This document shows, one piece after another, positions 13,883 to 26,290 of a DNA stretch of 64,000 nucleotides. The stretch comes from Mastigias papua (lineage: Eukaryota; Cnidaria; Scyphozoa; Rhizostomeae; Mastigiidae): contig OZ025269.1 of the NCBI GenBank assembly GCA_964019165.1, positions 793,001-857,000 on the forward strand, in the 5' to 3' direction. Made by a program: the position numbers and the translations under genes. The first letter of the stretch is position 1, and the number at the start of each line of letters is the position of its first letter. The notes beneath the pieces are model-generated. The model worked only from the letters and a program-made list of their open reading frames with translations. It was not told the origin of the DNA and made no database searches.

Positions 13883-15807
13883 CTGTGCAACTCATAGTTT
13901 GACTGCTAGAAATCTTGTTGATGTGCCAAAATAGCGAAACTTTGCACTGTACAACTGTTTTGCTCATAAAGGTAATTGCTTAATAGAGTTCGAGTTCTTG
14001 TCTCCATGTTGATGCGTTGGTGTAAAAATTGTGAAAGTTTCGCTCATCTAGAATCTCTGTTTCACGAAACACGACGGGAAGGGCCGAATCAAATCGATGC
14101 AGGTGCGCATTAAATTGGATCAACTATGTTCAATAAAGTAACGTGCAATTTTTATGTATCGCTATTTACTTCAGCCATGCATTATTCATCGAATTCAATT
14201 ATTAATGCGATATTTGTTTTTTGCATTCAACTCAAAAATGTTATTTCCTTACGAAGAAATCAGATGAATGCCATGATGAGTCTACATCCAGATTTATCTT
14301 TTGAAATTTCATCTGTTGAATTTGCCCAAGAGAAGCGACCTCTTTTACAGAAACTGTAGTCAAGATTAGAGTTAAGGAAAGAATGCACTTTAAGATACTG
14401 TATTTGATGTTTGATGAGGGTGTTTTCCTTTCCACAAAAGCTTCAATAACTGCAAATGGATGTCCTGTTAGGAAACTTAAATAATGACGTCATCATCAGA
14501 TTTCATTTTGAGTTAGCATGCATTATAGCATTGTTGACTATGTTGCTCAGGAGCCCAAAATGGATCAAGGTGAAGTTTTTGATGAAAGACTTGTCAAGTT
14601 GGCCTACTGTCAATAACTGACGAAGGTTGACTTGCACGGTGTTTTTAATAAGAGCCCAGCTCATGACCTACAATAGTCCCCAGTAGTCCTGGGACACTTT
14701 GCCAGTTTTTGGTCTGGACTAAACTTCCTTCCCCCACTCCTCCCCCTAAGCAATGTTGGTTTTTGGAGCAAGTACATGCGATAGCAAAAGAATTAACGTG
14801 TACAACAGAGTCAAGTGTTGGTGAAACCAACATTGTTCTGGGAAGGACAGGGGTGTCTGTAAAGTGCAAGGATGAAGAAGTTGATTGGAATATGGCTTTT
14901 TAGTGAATTTTTGTAGGTGTCCCAAGGACTTTTTACGGGTATTGTAGTTGTTACAATTACTTCTTTTTGAACCTCTTTTGTCCATAGTGTAGTTGAGTAC
15001 TGTTAACTGCACATTTATTAGTGTAGATATCAGAAGTGCAAAGTATTAAGACGAGATAATAAAGGTATCATAAATTTGAAAGGGAACCATTCTTGAGACG
15101 AATTTGGCACTATAATTCTCCATTGTTTAAAATGATAAAAATGTCGGACATTGAAGAGTTTCAAATGAATTTTGTAATTGCACCACAGGCTCTTTAAATT
15201 TTTGGCTTCCTACTTGTCGGCTCCCTAAAAGGGGGGTCTTGATAAAACATCAAGTATTATATCTAGCGGAAGTGAGTCAAGGCACAAGTAATACGCAAGG
15301 TCATTTTCTCTAGGTGTATCTCATATTCAAAGAAGCTTCACTCAAATTATCTAAATCTTATTTGAGATTGAGGTAGAAAATGAGGTCAGCTACTTGGTTA
15401 CTTTATTAGTTAGTTAAGTTGCTTTTTGGGCAATAACATAGATTGGATTGTAGGTAGGTCAATAACATAGATTGGTTTGTAGGCTACTTTTCATCTGAAG
15501 CGAGGCTGTAACTTGTGTCTTCATACTGCTCAGTTTCGTTGCATATTATCCACTTTCATTTAATCTTATTTTTGCACATCAATTTCCTTTCTGCTACTAA
15601 TGCTACGAAAACGAACAGTTCAGTTTTATTAATGACAGTCTAAATAACTTGGCTGTTAGCTGATGGTTAAGGAGCTAAGTAACTAAGAAATCTGACTTGC
15701 TTTGTAGAGCTATAAATAGATAATGTGCTTCTCTAATTGAGGAAATCGTACATTTGTGAATAATTGCTACTAGCATATCAGTTAATTTTGTGCTAGCTTT
15801 GATGACC

Positions 15808-15933
<126 letters not shown>

Positions 15934-16747
15934 TCAAAAGCTAAAATCTGTAAGTTTTTTAAATACTACATAGCATTAAAACAAAAACTTTCAACTTTTC
16001 GAAAACGTTTCGACAAGTCTGACGTGATAGTATGTAAGTCTATACATCCATAACAACCCAATCATGTCATTTCTTCGTAGCCTATGAAGCTTCTCGTACG
16101 ATATAGATACTCACAAATCTTTTTGCGATCCATTTACCAACAATATCATAGCTTTGCTTTTTTCTAAAATATTTACATTCGTTTTGCAGTCATAGCTGCA
16201 AGGCTATTGTTTATCAAAAAGTGAAGCTGCTGACTTAGTACAAGCTATGGCAGATTTTTTAGTATTTGAAAAGGTATGTCACCTTCCTGCTAATCACTAG
16301 CTTACCCTTTACAGAAATTACGAGTGAGTGACCATCAAACAGCGAAAGAGCATTACGGGGGGAACAGAATGTTTCGCTATCCCTTGTTTGTGTTTTAGTG
16401 GTGAGTTTGAAGGGATGAGAATACATTAAATCTGTTTTGAACATTGAAAGCACCAGACACCATTATTTTTGGATCTGATATTAACCTTTGGCTTAGTAAA
16501 TCAAACAAAGAAGGAGATTTGAAGTAACAGATGTCAGGTTGAAAGCAATAACAAAGAAGCTGAACTTAAGTTATTGGCATATCACACAATCGTGCCAGAA
16601 TCTATGAGAACAAAAAATATGACCCAAGTCTTTTCGTTTGAATTAGCTGTTCGGTTGTTTTGGTTAGTAAACTGATTTTATTTAAACCATCTCCCATTTA
16701 AAGAACAAACAATAAATTATTTTTAGTAAAGCATTTAGCATTATTAT

Positions 16748-17005
16748 TGTTATCGTGTGCAATCACATAGTACTTTCAATACAATCACAGTGCTATCAAT
16801 GCAATCACCGAATACTATCGTACAATCACAGAGTGCTACCGATGCAATAACAATGCTATCATTGCACTCATACAGAGTTATCAATGCAATCCTTTAGTGC
16901 TTTCAATACAATCATAGTGCTATCAATGCAATCCCATTGATATCAAGGCAGTCACAGACTACTACCAATGTAATAACACAGTGCTATCAATGCAATCAGA
17001 CAACC
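16748..17005. repeat. Degenerate minisatellite of 'gctatcaatgcaatca'-type units
   Basis: About ten diverged units of roughly 20-27 bases repeat the theme 'agtgctatcaatgcaatca' with many substitutions and variable spacers. No coding frame runs through it. Confidence 0.75.
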
Positions 17006-18997
17006 TATCAGCAACAGTACCAAATATATTGATTAGATTGGCCAGCTTTGCAAGCACTGGAACTCACATTGTGATCGGTAAAAACATTCAATTTTCAATT
17101 CTACCGCAAAACACCCAGAGCTTGCAATAACGAGCTGCAATGGAATTGCTTCGTACGGAAATTTGCATTATCGATCGATTGCATTACATGAATTTATCAT
17201 ACTATTGGGCATTCTGTCTAATTCCCCAGATCAACTTCGAGTCTGTCTGGTAATACATACAAGAGTGTCTGATAGCCTTAGACTCAAAGATTGTTATCAT
17301 CTGTGAACTGGCATGCAATACAAGAAAATAGTCTATTGATAGAATCCTTCTGTGTATGGAATTTCTTCTAGGATTCATATTGCGAAAGGATCCATTGAAC
17401 AAGCACACTCAGTCGTTTTTCCTTTTTTCAGGTGTCCATTTCACTAATCCACCCTGCTCACAACATGGTGCGTTACAAATATGCACAAAACACTTCAGGA
17501 GGATTATTGGATAAAATTATAGGCTTCGTTTATCCGATCAATTTAACTAAATCTCCTAGAAATATTCGTCCAGCATGATCAAAAATGGAATTATTTACAG
17601 TTCTTTATAAAAATTTCAGGCTCTTTTAAAAATGGAATTATCTACAGTGGACCTTTCATAAATTAATCCAGCAGAAAGCTTCACTTTACTAAAGATGCAG
17701 TTGACAAATTTCGTTAGTGATAAAGACATATTGTAGAAAAGCTAATTGATAAAGGAGCTAAGCAAGTGAAATATAGCAATAAAATCAGCATATATGATTT
17801 TTCCATTGCGGAATAAAAATATTCAGTACTCATATGTTCTTGCTAAATATGAAATTTTTTCGATTGATTTGGTTTTCATTCATTAGTTTCTTCATTCATT
17901 AGTTTCTTCATTCATTAGTTTCTTCTTCATTTGTTTCTCCCTGAAAACACTGTTCTACTATAATACTATTCCGTTTGCTAAATTCAGGAATAATCTTCGG
18001 TCGTTAATAACGCCAAATAGTTATAAATTCACTCCAGAACTACGGATTGTTTTATAACAATCTCTGTACTAGCTGCTGCAAAAGCCTAATGCTTTCCAAT
18101 TCTAAAAATTTTGATTGTTAGATTATTATATGTAGTAACTATGAATTATATAGCGACCGCATTTTTGTCTAAACGTTAGATATTCCTACTAAAGTTTCTC
18201 TCTTTATCTTCAGAAACTCAGAAAAATCTCGTACATTTTGTAGAAAGCTCACAAAAACTCCCAAAAAAGCACAAAATAAGAGAAAATCACATAAAACAAA
18301 AGTCTTGTACACTTTTCTACAAGTGATATACTCCTTGCCCAGAAACGTATTTTTCAAATCTTATACTCATTGTATTCCAAAAACTAGAATTTTGTAACTG
18401 ACCCCCTGAGCTTCAATTAACGAGAAAAGAATCGACTAAAACTCTTTTTGATCAAATGACAAAAAGCTCTGCTGATAATATATGCAAGAGTTTTAGAAGT
18501 CAGTTCGATTGATCGATGCAAATGTGTTTGAAAAGTCTTCAAGAAGTGACTTTGATGAGCCCATGCATACACGATTGAGCACAAATGCTAACTTGAAGCG
18601 AGTAATGCTAAGATCTGGTTGCATTTTAAGAGAACTAATTTGAGTTTTTGAATAGGTCTGTTCAGAATGATCAGTAATCAGTCCTTGCTGGTCTTTCTTT
18701 GGCTCACAGCCTTTTTTAATATGAAAGTGAAGAGCCTATTTGAAGCAAAATTTATTGCTGATTTTGCTTCCAGAAGGTTTAGCTGGAAATAAACGGTAGT
18801 GAACTTTTAAACTTAAGTTCTGCTCTCAATCTTGAATATTAATGTAAGACTGATTCGATTTCGAGCATTTTATAATGATATAGAAAACCAGAGAATTGGG
18901 TGCCTGATGCTATCTCTAAAGTATATCATATATAACCACAGAGAAGATAAAAACAAATGATATATTGGTTTGTTGAAATTTGCTAATGGTCAACATC

Positions 18998-19287
18998 AAT
19001 AAGTTCTGCATATGGAATAAGGTAAAGGTGAGTCCCATTTACCATTCCATATTTTGGGGGAGTGCCCGTTAGATGGACACTTGTCCTGAGCTGTCGGCAT
19101 AATTAGGTAGGGTAGCCAGTTCCTTTCCTCGCCGCCTTTAACTTCCCCAGTGTTGCAACCAGGTACCCAATTGCTGCTAGGTGGAGAGTAAGCGTGCATC
19201 CCAACTAGGGTCCGAGGGTTCGCCTCGAACCAACGATGTTCCGCTCAGCGGTCAAGCGCTCTAACCACTTGGCCATTCACACCTTTG
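18998..19287 (-). mobile_element. tRNA-derived SINE
   Basis: Read on the minus strand from about 19287, the sequence starts like a tRNA gene. An A-box-like 'TGGCCAAGTGG' is followed, about 45 bases on, by a B-box-like 'GGTTCGAGGCG'. The head resembles a class II (Ser/Leu type) tRNA with a longer variable region. It continues into a non-tRNA body of about 200 bases that is more GC-rich than its surroundings and ends near 18998. Head plus unrelated body is the layout of a SINE. It is unlikely to be a functional tRNA because no acceptor stem closes. Target-site duplications were not clear. Confidence 0.65.
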
Positions 19288-20666
19288 GTTCCTTCTGTTG
19301 ACTTATCCCTTATCCACTGTTGATGCATGTAGCAAAGTGTTTTGCACATCTTCGTAGCATACGTTCAATGTATGATCAAGTTAACATGAAGTATAGCTAT
19401 GGGAATAATACAGGGAACGAAGGAATTACATTACAACTGCAAATATACATTAGAGTGAACACTCAGGACAGATATATTCATGAGTATGACTAGAGCTTGG
19501 TAATAAAGCATGCTTTGATATGACGTCAGTTAGTTCGCGCCTCTTTCTGGGTATAAGGCTGATCTCATACTTAATGCCCAAGTTGCAACTGTGATTGATA
19601 AATAATCTCATTAACATTGCGTTTTTCATGAATGTATAAATCTATGGATGAACAAGTGATGAAATGAATGAATGAATCAATAATAAGTAATAGATGACAG
19701 ACTGATTCTCTCAATGCATGCTGAATGAATGAATGGGTTGATGAATGAATGAAAAAATTAATAAATTAATTAAAATATGACAATGGATGAAAGATGGTAT
19801 CAATGAATGGATGAACTGGTAAGCGAATAAACTAATTAATTATCAGATGAAGGAAGGACTAAACGATGGACCAAAATGGTTACGAATGGATCGATGAGTG
19901 ACAGAAAAGAGAGATAGAGTAATAGCAAAGGCTTGTTCAAACCTGGTAATACTTGCAGTCATTTCCCATTTTACCTGCCATTGATTGACATAAATGCATC
20001 ACTGACAACCTTGATCAAAGCATGGAAGAAAGGTAATCGTCGCAAAGGATAAAGCGATGAACAAGCTCAAATTTTATTCTCTTATGAGTTACTTCATTGT
20101 CTGTAAAGTCGGAAAAACAGAAGATCTTCCACGGATCATACTTGAAGGCAAACGCAGGTGCGGTTGAAGTCATAGATGAATTTGTCTTGTGGATTAGAAC
20201 AACAAAATAACAAAGCTTTTCAATTGAAAGAAATGCAATAAAGCTTCCAGCACAAATGATAAAAGCTAGCTTCTTTGAAAGTAACTGTTTATTATTAATT
20301 TTTTTAATGAATTTTTGCAACGTCAGTCCATTAATCTTCATTTTTTTATGTTTTCTGAGTAGATCTTTCGAATTTCCCTTTCTGACGACTGTTATCATAC
20401 AAGTTCCCAATTGATGGGGAAATTAAGTCCCATCCGATTTTCAAACACTTTTAATCCTTACATTGTACATTCTTAAAGTTATCAATCTGAACAAAAGAAT
20501 CATAAAAGGCTATCGTCCAAAGCAGCTGCAGAAAGTTTTGGCTGTTTGAAATAATTTTATCTATCACTTCTTCCCATCTGTTTAATAATTCATGCTTTCA
20601 GACAATTCTTGCTACACATTCCTTTATGCACGACATTTTTTGCATTCTTCTCTACTTTTAATCCAG

Positions 20667-20864
20667 TTTGGCTTATTCTTCCGGTGATTTCACGCCTACA
20701 GAGCTTAGACCTCGCCTAAAGTTGACATATAAACTGCAGCTTCAGATAGAACGAAGCATAATCGAGAGAGGAACCAAGCAGCTTACATTAGAATCACAGA
20801 ACAAACAAATTGAATTGCTGGCAGTTTCCTTGCATAGCACTCAGCATTTCAAAAGAATTGAAAG
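20667..20864 (+). other. Candidate internal coding exon, coiled-coil-like, family unknown
   Basis: A 198-base block begins after a pyrimidine-rich tract with CAG and ends at GAAAG before GTATTT. It is open in one frame, entered and left in phase 2, so exon length and phase are compatible. The translation (LAYSSGDFTPTELRPRLKL, then a charged helix with LQIERSIIERGTKQL) looks like real protein with amphipathic helix character. The gene it belongs to was not identified, and no neighbouring exon could be joined with confidence. Confidence 0.4.
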
Positions 20865-23800
20865 GTATTTAATTCATTTTTGTTCTAAATTTTTGCAATT
20901 TGAGAGTTATTTTTGATTTTGGCGCGATTTTGAGTTCGATTCTTACGAATGGCTGCTGTTAATAGTTTGGAGTGAAGTTGCTTTGCTGGAAAATGGCGAG
21001 AAAGTGGGAAGCAAACCAAGTAATTTTACTCGTGCCTTGACGTGTTCTACAGCCTTTCAGAAAGCAATGCATAGACTATTCACGAATTTATAAATAGCAT
21101 ATTCTAACAAGACAAAAATCTTGCAAACCGTTATACTCGTAATCTTATTGCTAGAAAAGCTAGAGACTTAGAGCAGATTTTGCATGAAAGTACTACCAGC
21201 TTAAAATCTCATCAGCTGACTTTTAATCATAAGCAACTGGCAGTCCCTTGTTTGATCTTTAATATTTCTTTACGTTGGGACCATGCATGTGGAATCACTT
21301 CGAATTAGTAAATCCGAAAGTTTCTTAATCCAGTGAATGATCTTTCGCATTTAATATACGCATTATATTGACCCAAGACCTTTGCGTAAGATGAAAAGCG
21401 CTCTCTATGATTAGCATCTAGCATAAGTATGAGGCTGATTGATCTATGCACGGGTGGATATGGAAGTACTAACCTCTAATGTGTCAGTCGTATATAAATG
21501 CCGTACTGCAGGATGACAATTAATTGGCTTTACAACCAATAGCAATTGGTTTTACATAATTGGTGTGAAGATGGGAGTGCTTGTTGCAAGGATGATACTC
21601 TCAATCTGTAAATCACTTTGTCCATCGTTCACGAAAAAACTCGTTACCTTATCATATACTTGGTTCATCTCGTCAAAAAATACCTGAAGTGAAAAATTAC
21701 TAGATGAAGTTCCGAACCAGAAACCATTAGAAAGTAGAAAAGAGTTGATTAAACAGTTGGGAGATCTATTTATAATGGTGTGTACAACATAGCATAGTAG
21801 TCAAAGTAATAGAATTGGTCATATCAACCACTTTTTAAAGCTACCAGAAAACTTTCACGGGCTTGTTCCTTTGATGGGTTAGAGAGAGAGTGGTTGCATA
21901 TTTTCAACCGTTCGATGTTAACAGATTTTCGGGCAGATAAGTCAGCAATTTGCGACTCAAGACTTTTCGGCAAATTTCAGGTAATCAAAAGAGAACAAGT
22001 TAATTTGTCATGGAATGATTAGAAAGAAGTGAATGCCAAATCTGAAATAAAGGAAGCCGCATCAGAATTCAGTGCATCAGAAAATAAAATTACATGTGGT
22101 ACTTATCTACGCACTTTAAAAGAATACATACGGTTTTTAATGTTATATGGTAGTCAGGAATAGTGTTACATTCACGTTCTTGGTACTGCTAGTTCAAATA
22201 CTAAGAAGAGCAAGACATCAATAATCTATATATATAGATAAGAAATCGTGCTTTAAGATGCACCTTCAAGTCAATTTCCTTCAATGCTATCTTTTGATAG
22301 AGGGAATGACCATATTTGAATGGCTCTCAGGTGTGCAGCATAGTTTTGGCACTTACACCTCGCAAATTAGTAGCAAATATCACTCTGGGTAATCTTAAAC
22401 CATACTTTTTAGGAAACTAACTCTTAAAATGCAATGAATGGAATTTGAGTTGATGAAATGAAGATGCTTTGTAGGAATCGATAGAATTTCTTTCTAGCTC
22501 TCATTCATTTAGAACTTGCCTATTTGTATTGTCTCCAAGCAACAACAAAACAAACTCATTTAATTTCAGCATGCTGCGCAGTTACTGGGCTGAGACTTAA
22601 AAATGAAGCCTACAATCTTAGAATCCCAGGTTACTTTTCAGCAAAATTTGGCGATAAGACTTGGCCAATGAAGATTTCAAAAGATGATTAAAATTTCTTC
22701 AAAGTAGGAAGCATAAAGAAACCATAACTTTTTTGCACGATAAGCACCGTCAACCGATTAAGAATTCTTTTAACATGACTATTTAGGCACATATTTCTCT
22801 GTTGCATCAATTATAAACTAAAACATAAACACAGTAGCTCACCTTAGGTCGGTATTTCTAGTGCAATGTGAAACTTGGTATAAAATCTATTTTATGATTC
22901 GTCTATCCATATATTCGAGGAGATTCTATATGTTGGACTGTACTATCGGTGATATATCGGTAATAATGTTTGTTTCACTTTATGCTCTTGAAAGCAGAAC
23001 ATTAGTTACTAGTTGTTCGACTATTTCAGTCAACTACTGAATATCATTTAAATGCAACGGTCAAAGGGATGCTACTTATTTACAATTCCCTCTATATCCA
23101 ATCCATTGTCTTAGTAGAACATCCTTCGAGCCTTCATACGTAGTTGCGATATCATTCCACTGAATATTTCATTCTCTAATGAAAGGCGAAAGAAAGGGAA
23201 GAGCGAATGAACTTGATAAGTTTGCTGTATCACAGCTCAGCCAATACCAATTGCTGAATATAGAAATAATAAAAGTGCATTATTTCTCAACATGGTCCAG
23301 AAAATTTCTTACATCAGGTGGTAGCCTTTAACATTGCAACAATTTTAGCTTTAAATGATAAGGTATTTAACAAATTATTAAGCAAGGGAACTTTTTATGC
23401 TGTCGTTACCCTAATACACAGCTGAATCTTACTCGCTGGCCAAGCTGTTCGCAGGTGTCCTGTTGATTTGACCTCCAGAGCGTGGTTTTTTCTTGTTTCA
23501 CATCAAATTTTCGCGATCTCGGGTTACCCTCAACTTGCATATGCTTATTAATAATATTGAGGCCAAGAAATAAGTTGCATATTCACTATACATGCTCAAT
23601 TGTGTATGGGAGATTGATACGACCTCGCGCCCTCTTTCTTCCTCATTCTCTCGCTCGCTCTCTATCTTTATCAATTATTCAAGCTGCCTAGACCAATTAT
23701 CTGCGGTCTTCATTTTACGATTGAAATCCGGCATTGGCTTGCATTCGCAGTTCAGCATTAAAATACACGGGTGTGCTTCTGGTTCTCTTGCATGGTGAGG

Positions 23801-26265
23801 TATTTTCTTGTTGTTTTCTCATTATCATTATACTTCATTGCATAGAAAATTTATGTCTCAAATGGCAGTTTACATTTGCATCAAAAACAGCAGAATTAAG
23901 TATTGTTCATTACTCTCATGTAGACGTCTAAGAGGACATGCACAGCATTCATAATGCTTGGTACTAATTTACAAATTCAAAATAATTTGCTCTGGTTCAA
24001 GTAGTCTCTCTGTTTCCTCTTTATCAATATGCAAAAGCAATGCTTTTTATTGCATAGCTCATCTTAATGTGATCATTTGAAAAAACTATATCCTCCTGTA
24101 TTTATAATCAATGGTATTTCATACATTTTATGGTGTTGATAAAATATAATTATTTTAAAAGTTTTATCTCCTTTAATCCATTTCTATTATTACACGCAAC
24201 TATTCATACTTTCATGTCCTGAAAAACAAAAAATATTTGAAAAACATCTAAATTCCAATTCAAAATCTTATAAGCTAGCTCTTCGAATTACTTAAAAGAT
24301 TCAAAAACTGCAATATCCCTTTTTCTGCTCTCGTTCTCTATTCTTATATCTCCTCAACAGTTTTGACAGAGTTTGTCGTCTTTTTGGTGAGCACTTTCCC
24401 TGTAGGTAAAACTAATATGAAAATTACATTTGCACGCTATCGCTTAACATCTTTCATTTGATCTCCTTCACTTGCAAATCAAAGCATTTGATTTTTCCTT
24501 TAACTGCATCTCTTCAACTTCTTATGGAATCTTCGATCAGTATATACTAATATGGTGCGTAATGCAGGACTGTTGGCTATGTAAGAAGCCAACTTTAAGT
24601 AAATTAGTAGTAATAAAAATAATGAATTTATTTCCGATTGATGTTGACGACTTTTTTGTGATCGTTTACGTATGAATATTTTGCTATGCAATAATACACC
24701 AAAATGTGCATTTTTGAACACGTTTGGAGATTTCTCTAAAAGAATCTGTGTAGGTTGCATTATACACCCATCTTGAAGAATTCCCTTTGAAGCTTAGTTT
24801 TATGTAAATATTTGCTTCCACAAGTATGCCAACGAAACACGCATAATTTCACTGCCTTCTTTAAGGTGCATTTTGCTTATGCTTGTGAGATGGATTGATC
24901 CTCACCATAGCATCCGCAGGAATAATGAGCAACTCTAAGTCCTCAGTTTTCAGTATGGCTTAAGGCTACCTCATCTAGGAAAATCAACTCGTATAATATT
25001 TTACACAGATTGTAATGAGAATGTTGCATGTCTGGCAGGCATTCATTATTCTGAACACTTTGTATGCATTAATTTGATGATAGTGAATAGAAAACAGTAT
25101 CACTTTGATAAATGTCAAATAGCGAGCAAAAATAAACGTACTATCAAATACCAGAGACACAGTTTGATTCAATCTGTTTGGCGCATTCATCCGCTTCGCT
25201 TTTTTAAAGCTTTGCAACCGATTTAGCTATTTTTTATGTTTAATTACTTATAAAGAACAATGGGTAGAATGGTACTGCCAAAACAAACTTTATAAGTATC
25301 CACCCCATGGTTTATGAACACATAGCTAAACTCTGGTCTTCAGTTAATTTTCTTTTAAGTTTGCCTTTTAACAGCATGCTATCAATTGACCTATGTGGGA
25401 TTTACTGAGCGAGACACTCGGTTAGCATATGTTCTTTTCAAGTATCGTTCCGACATGGCAAAAGATAAATAAATCAGTGCTACGGTTTCTTTTAAATCAA
25501 GAAAATTGGCAAAAACTTCATCGGGAAACCTTAGGCCATGGTATTGAATCTACGCGCTCATACAAATTTCTTGGCTGCCTCTTATTGGATTGTACTCCAA
25601 CTGTACTACTTCAAATGACATCTGTTCTTTCTCATGCGGAATTCTGCTATCTTCCTGAGTGAATGGTATCTTCGTATATCTTCTTCAAACCCCTGTGACT
25701 TACAACTCTCTATGGAAATGCACTAGATTTCTTGTTGTTGTTTGACGGTAGCAAATGATGCGATCTCTGGTCGATTGTGATTTTGCAGCAAGCAATTTTA
25801 CCATTAATGCTATCCTCCAACATTTAATTTAAAGCTCTTCGCATTTTAAGCCCGGTCTTTAACAAATTTAACATATATTTTGCTTTCAGAAATTTTACAA
25901 AATACTCATTCCATTTGAATTAGTTGTCTTGGTTGATTATGTTGAATAACCTTGCTCATCTGAGACATATTTTGGTGGTTGGTATCTACAGACTCCTTAT
26001 CATATATAAGCCTCTTTGTCATATACCTCCCTCTTTATCATATAGAAGCCTCTTTATCATATTCAAGTGACCTCATCGCATGCAAGCTCCCTTATTGTAT
26101 GCAAAACATTTTATAGAACAACTTTGCGTTTATCCAGACTGACAGAAGCTATCGACTATTAATAGTATCTTTGGGAAATTCCGAAGTCCTTTAGGATTCT
26201 TAAATCTTCTACAGGATTTTGAAAATAAAGCTTTTGATTTTTTCTGACATGCGATGCTTTTGCAG
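20865..26265. other. Intergenic stretch upstream of the RFamide gene
   Basis: No gene is recognisable. A short tandem of about 22-24-bp 'ctctttatcatat' units lies at 25995-26065, about 200 bases before the RFamide coding exon. Promoter and 5' non-coding exons of the RFamide gene must lie here or farther upstream, but I could not place them. Confidence 0.5.
25995..26065. repeat. Short tandem of 'ctctttatcatat'-type units
   Basis: Four imperfect units of 22-24 bases, each with a 'ctt(t)atcatat' or 'ctttgtcatat' core, upstream of the RFamide precursor. They may be a simple repeat or part of its upstream intron. Confidence 0.6.
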
Positions 26266-26290
26266 GTAATCGAATTCGCCGTTGGTGAAA
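26266..26290 (+). other. Probable 5' UTR part of the RFamide coding exon
   Basis: A strong 3' splice site (a T-rich tract ending 'gatgcttttgcag') lies at 26253-26265, 25 bases before the first ATG. This suggests at least one upstream non-coding exon. The codons TTG and GTG just before the ATG are in frame but are not expected starts in an animal gene. Confidence 0.55.

Noticed and set aside
14709..14903. Plus frame of 64 codons after a C-rich tract
   Set aside because: Looks mildly protein-like, but only a weak AAG acceptor precedes it and no partner exon was found.
19215..19287. A functional tRNA gene
   Set aside because: A and B boxes are present, but the acceptor stem does not close and an unrelated body follows, so it is a SINE head.
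20015..20398. Minus-strand frame of about 127 codons with one hydrophobic segment
   Set aside because: It has an ATG and no interruption but no recognisable family, no splice or promoter context, and a length possible by chance in AT-rich DNA. A protein search would settle it.
25429..25662. 77-codon plus frame upstream of the RFamide gene
   Set aside because: No family resemblance and no clear acceptor; not distinguishable from chance.
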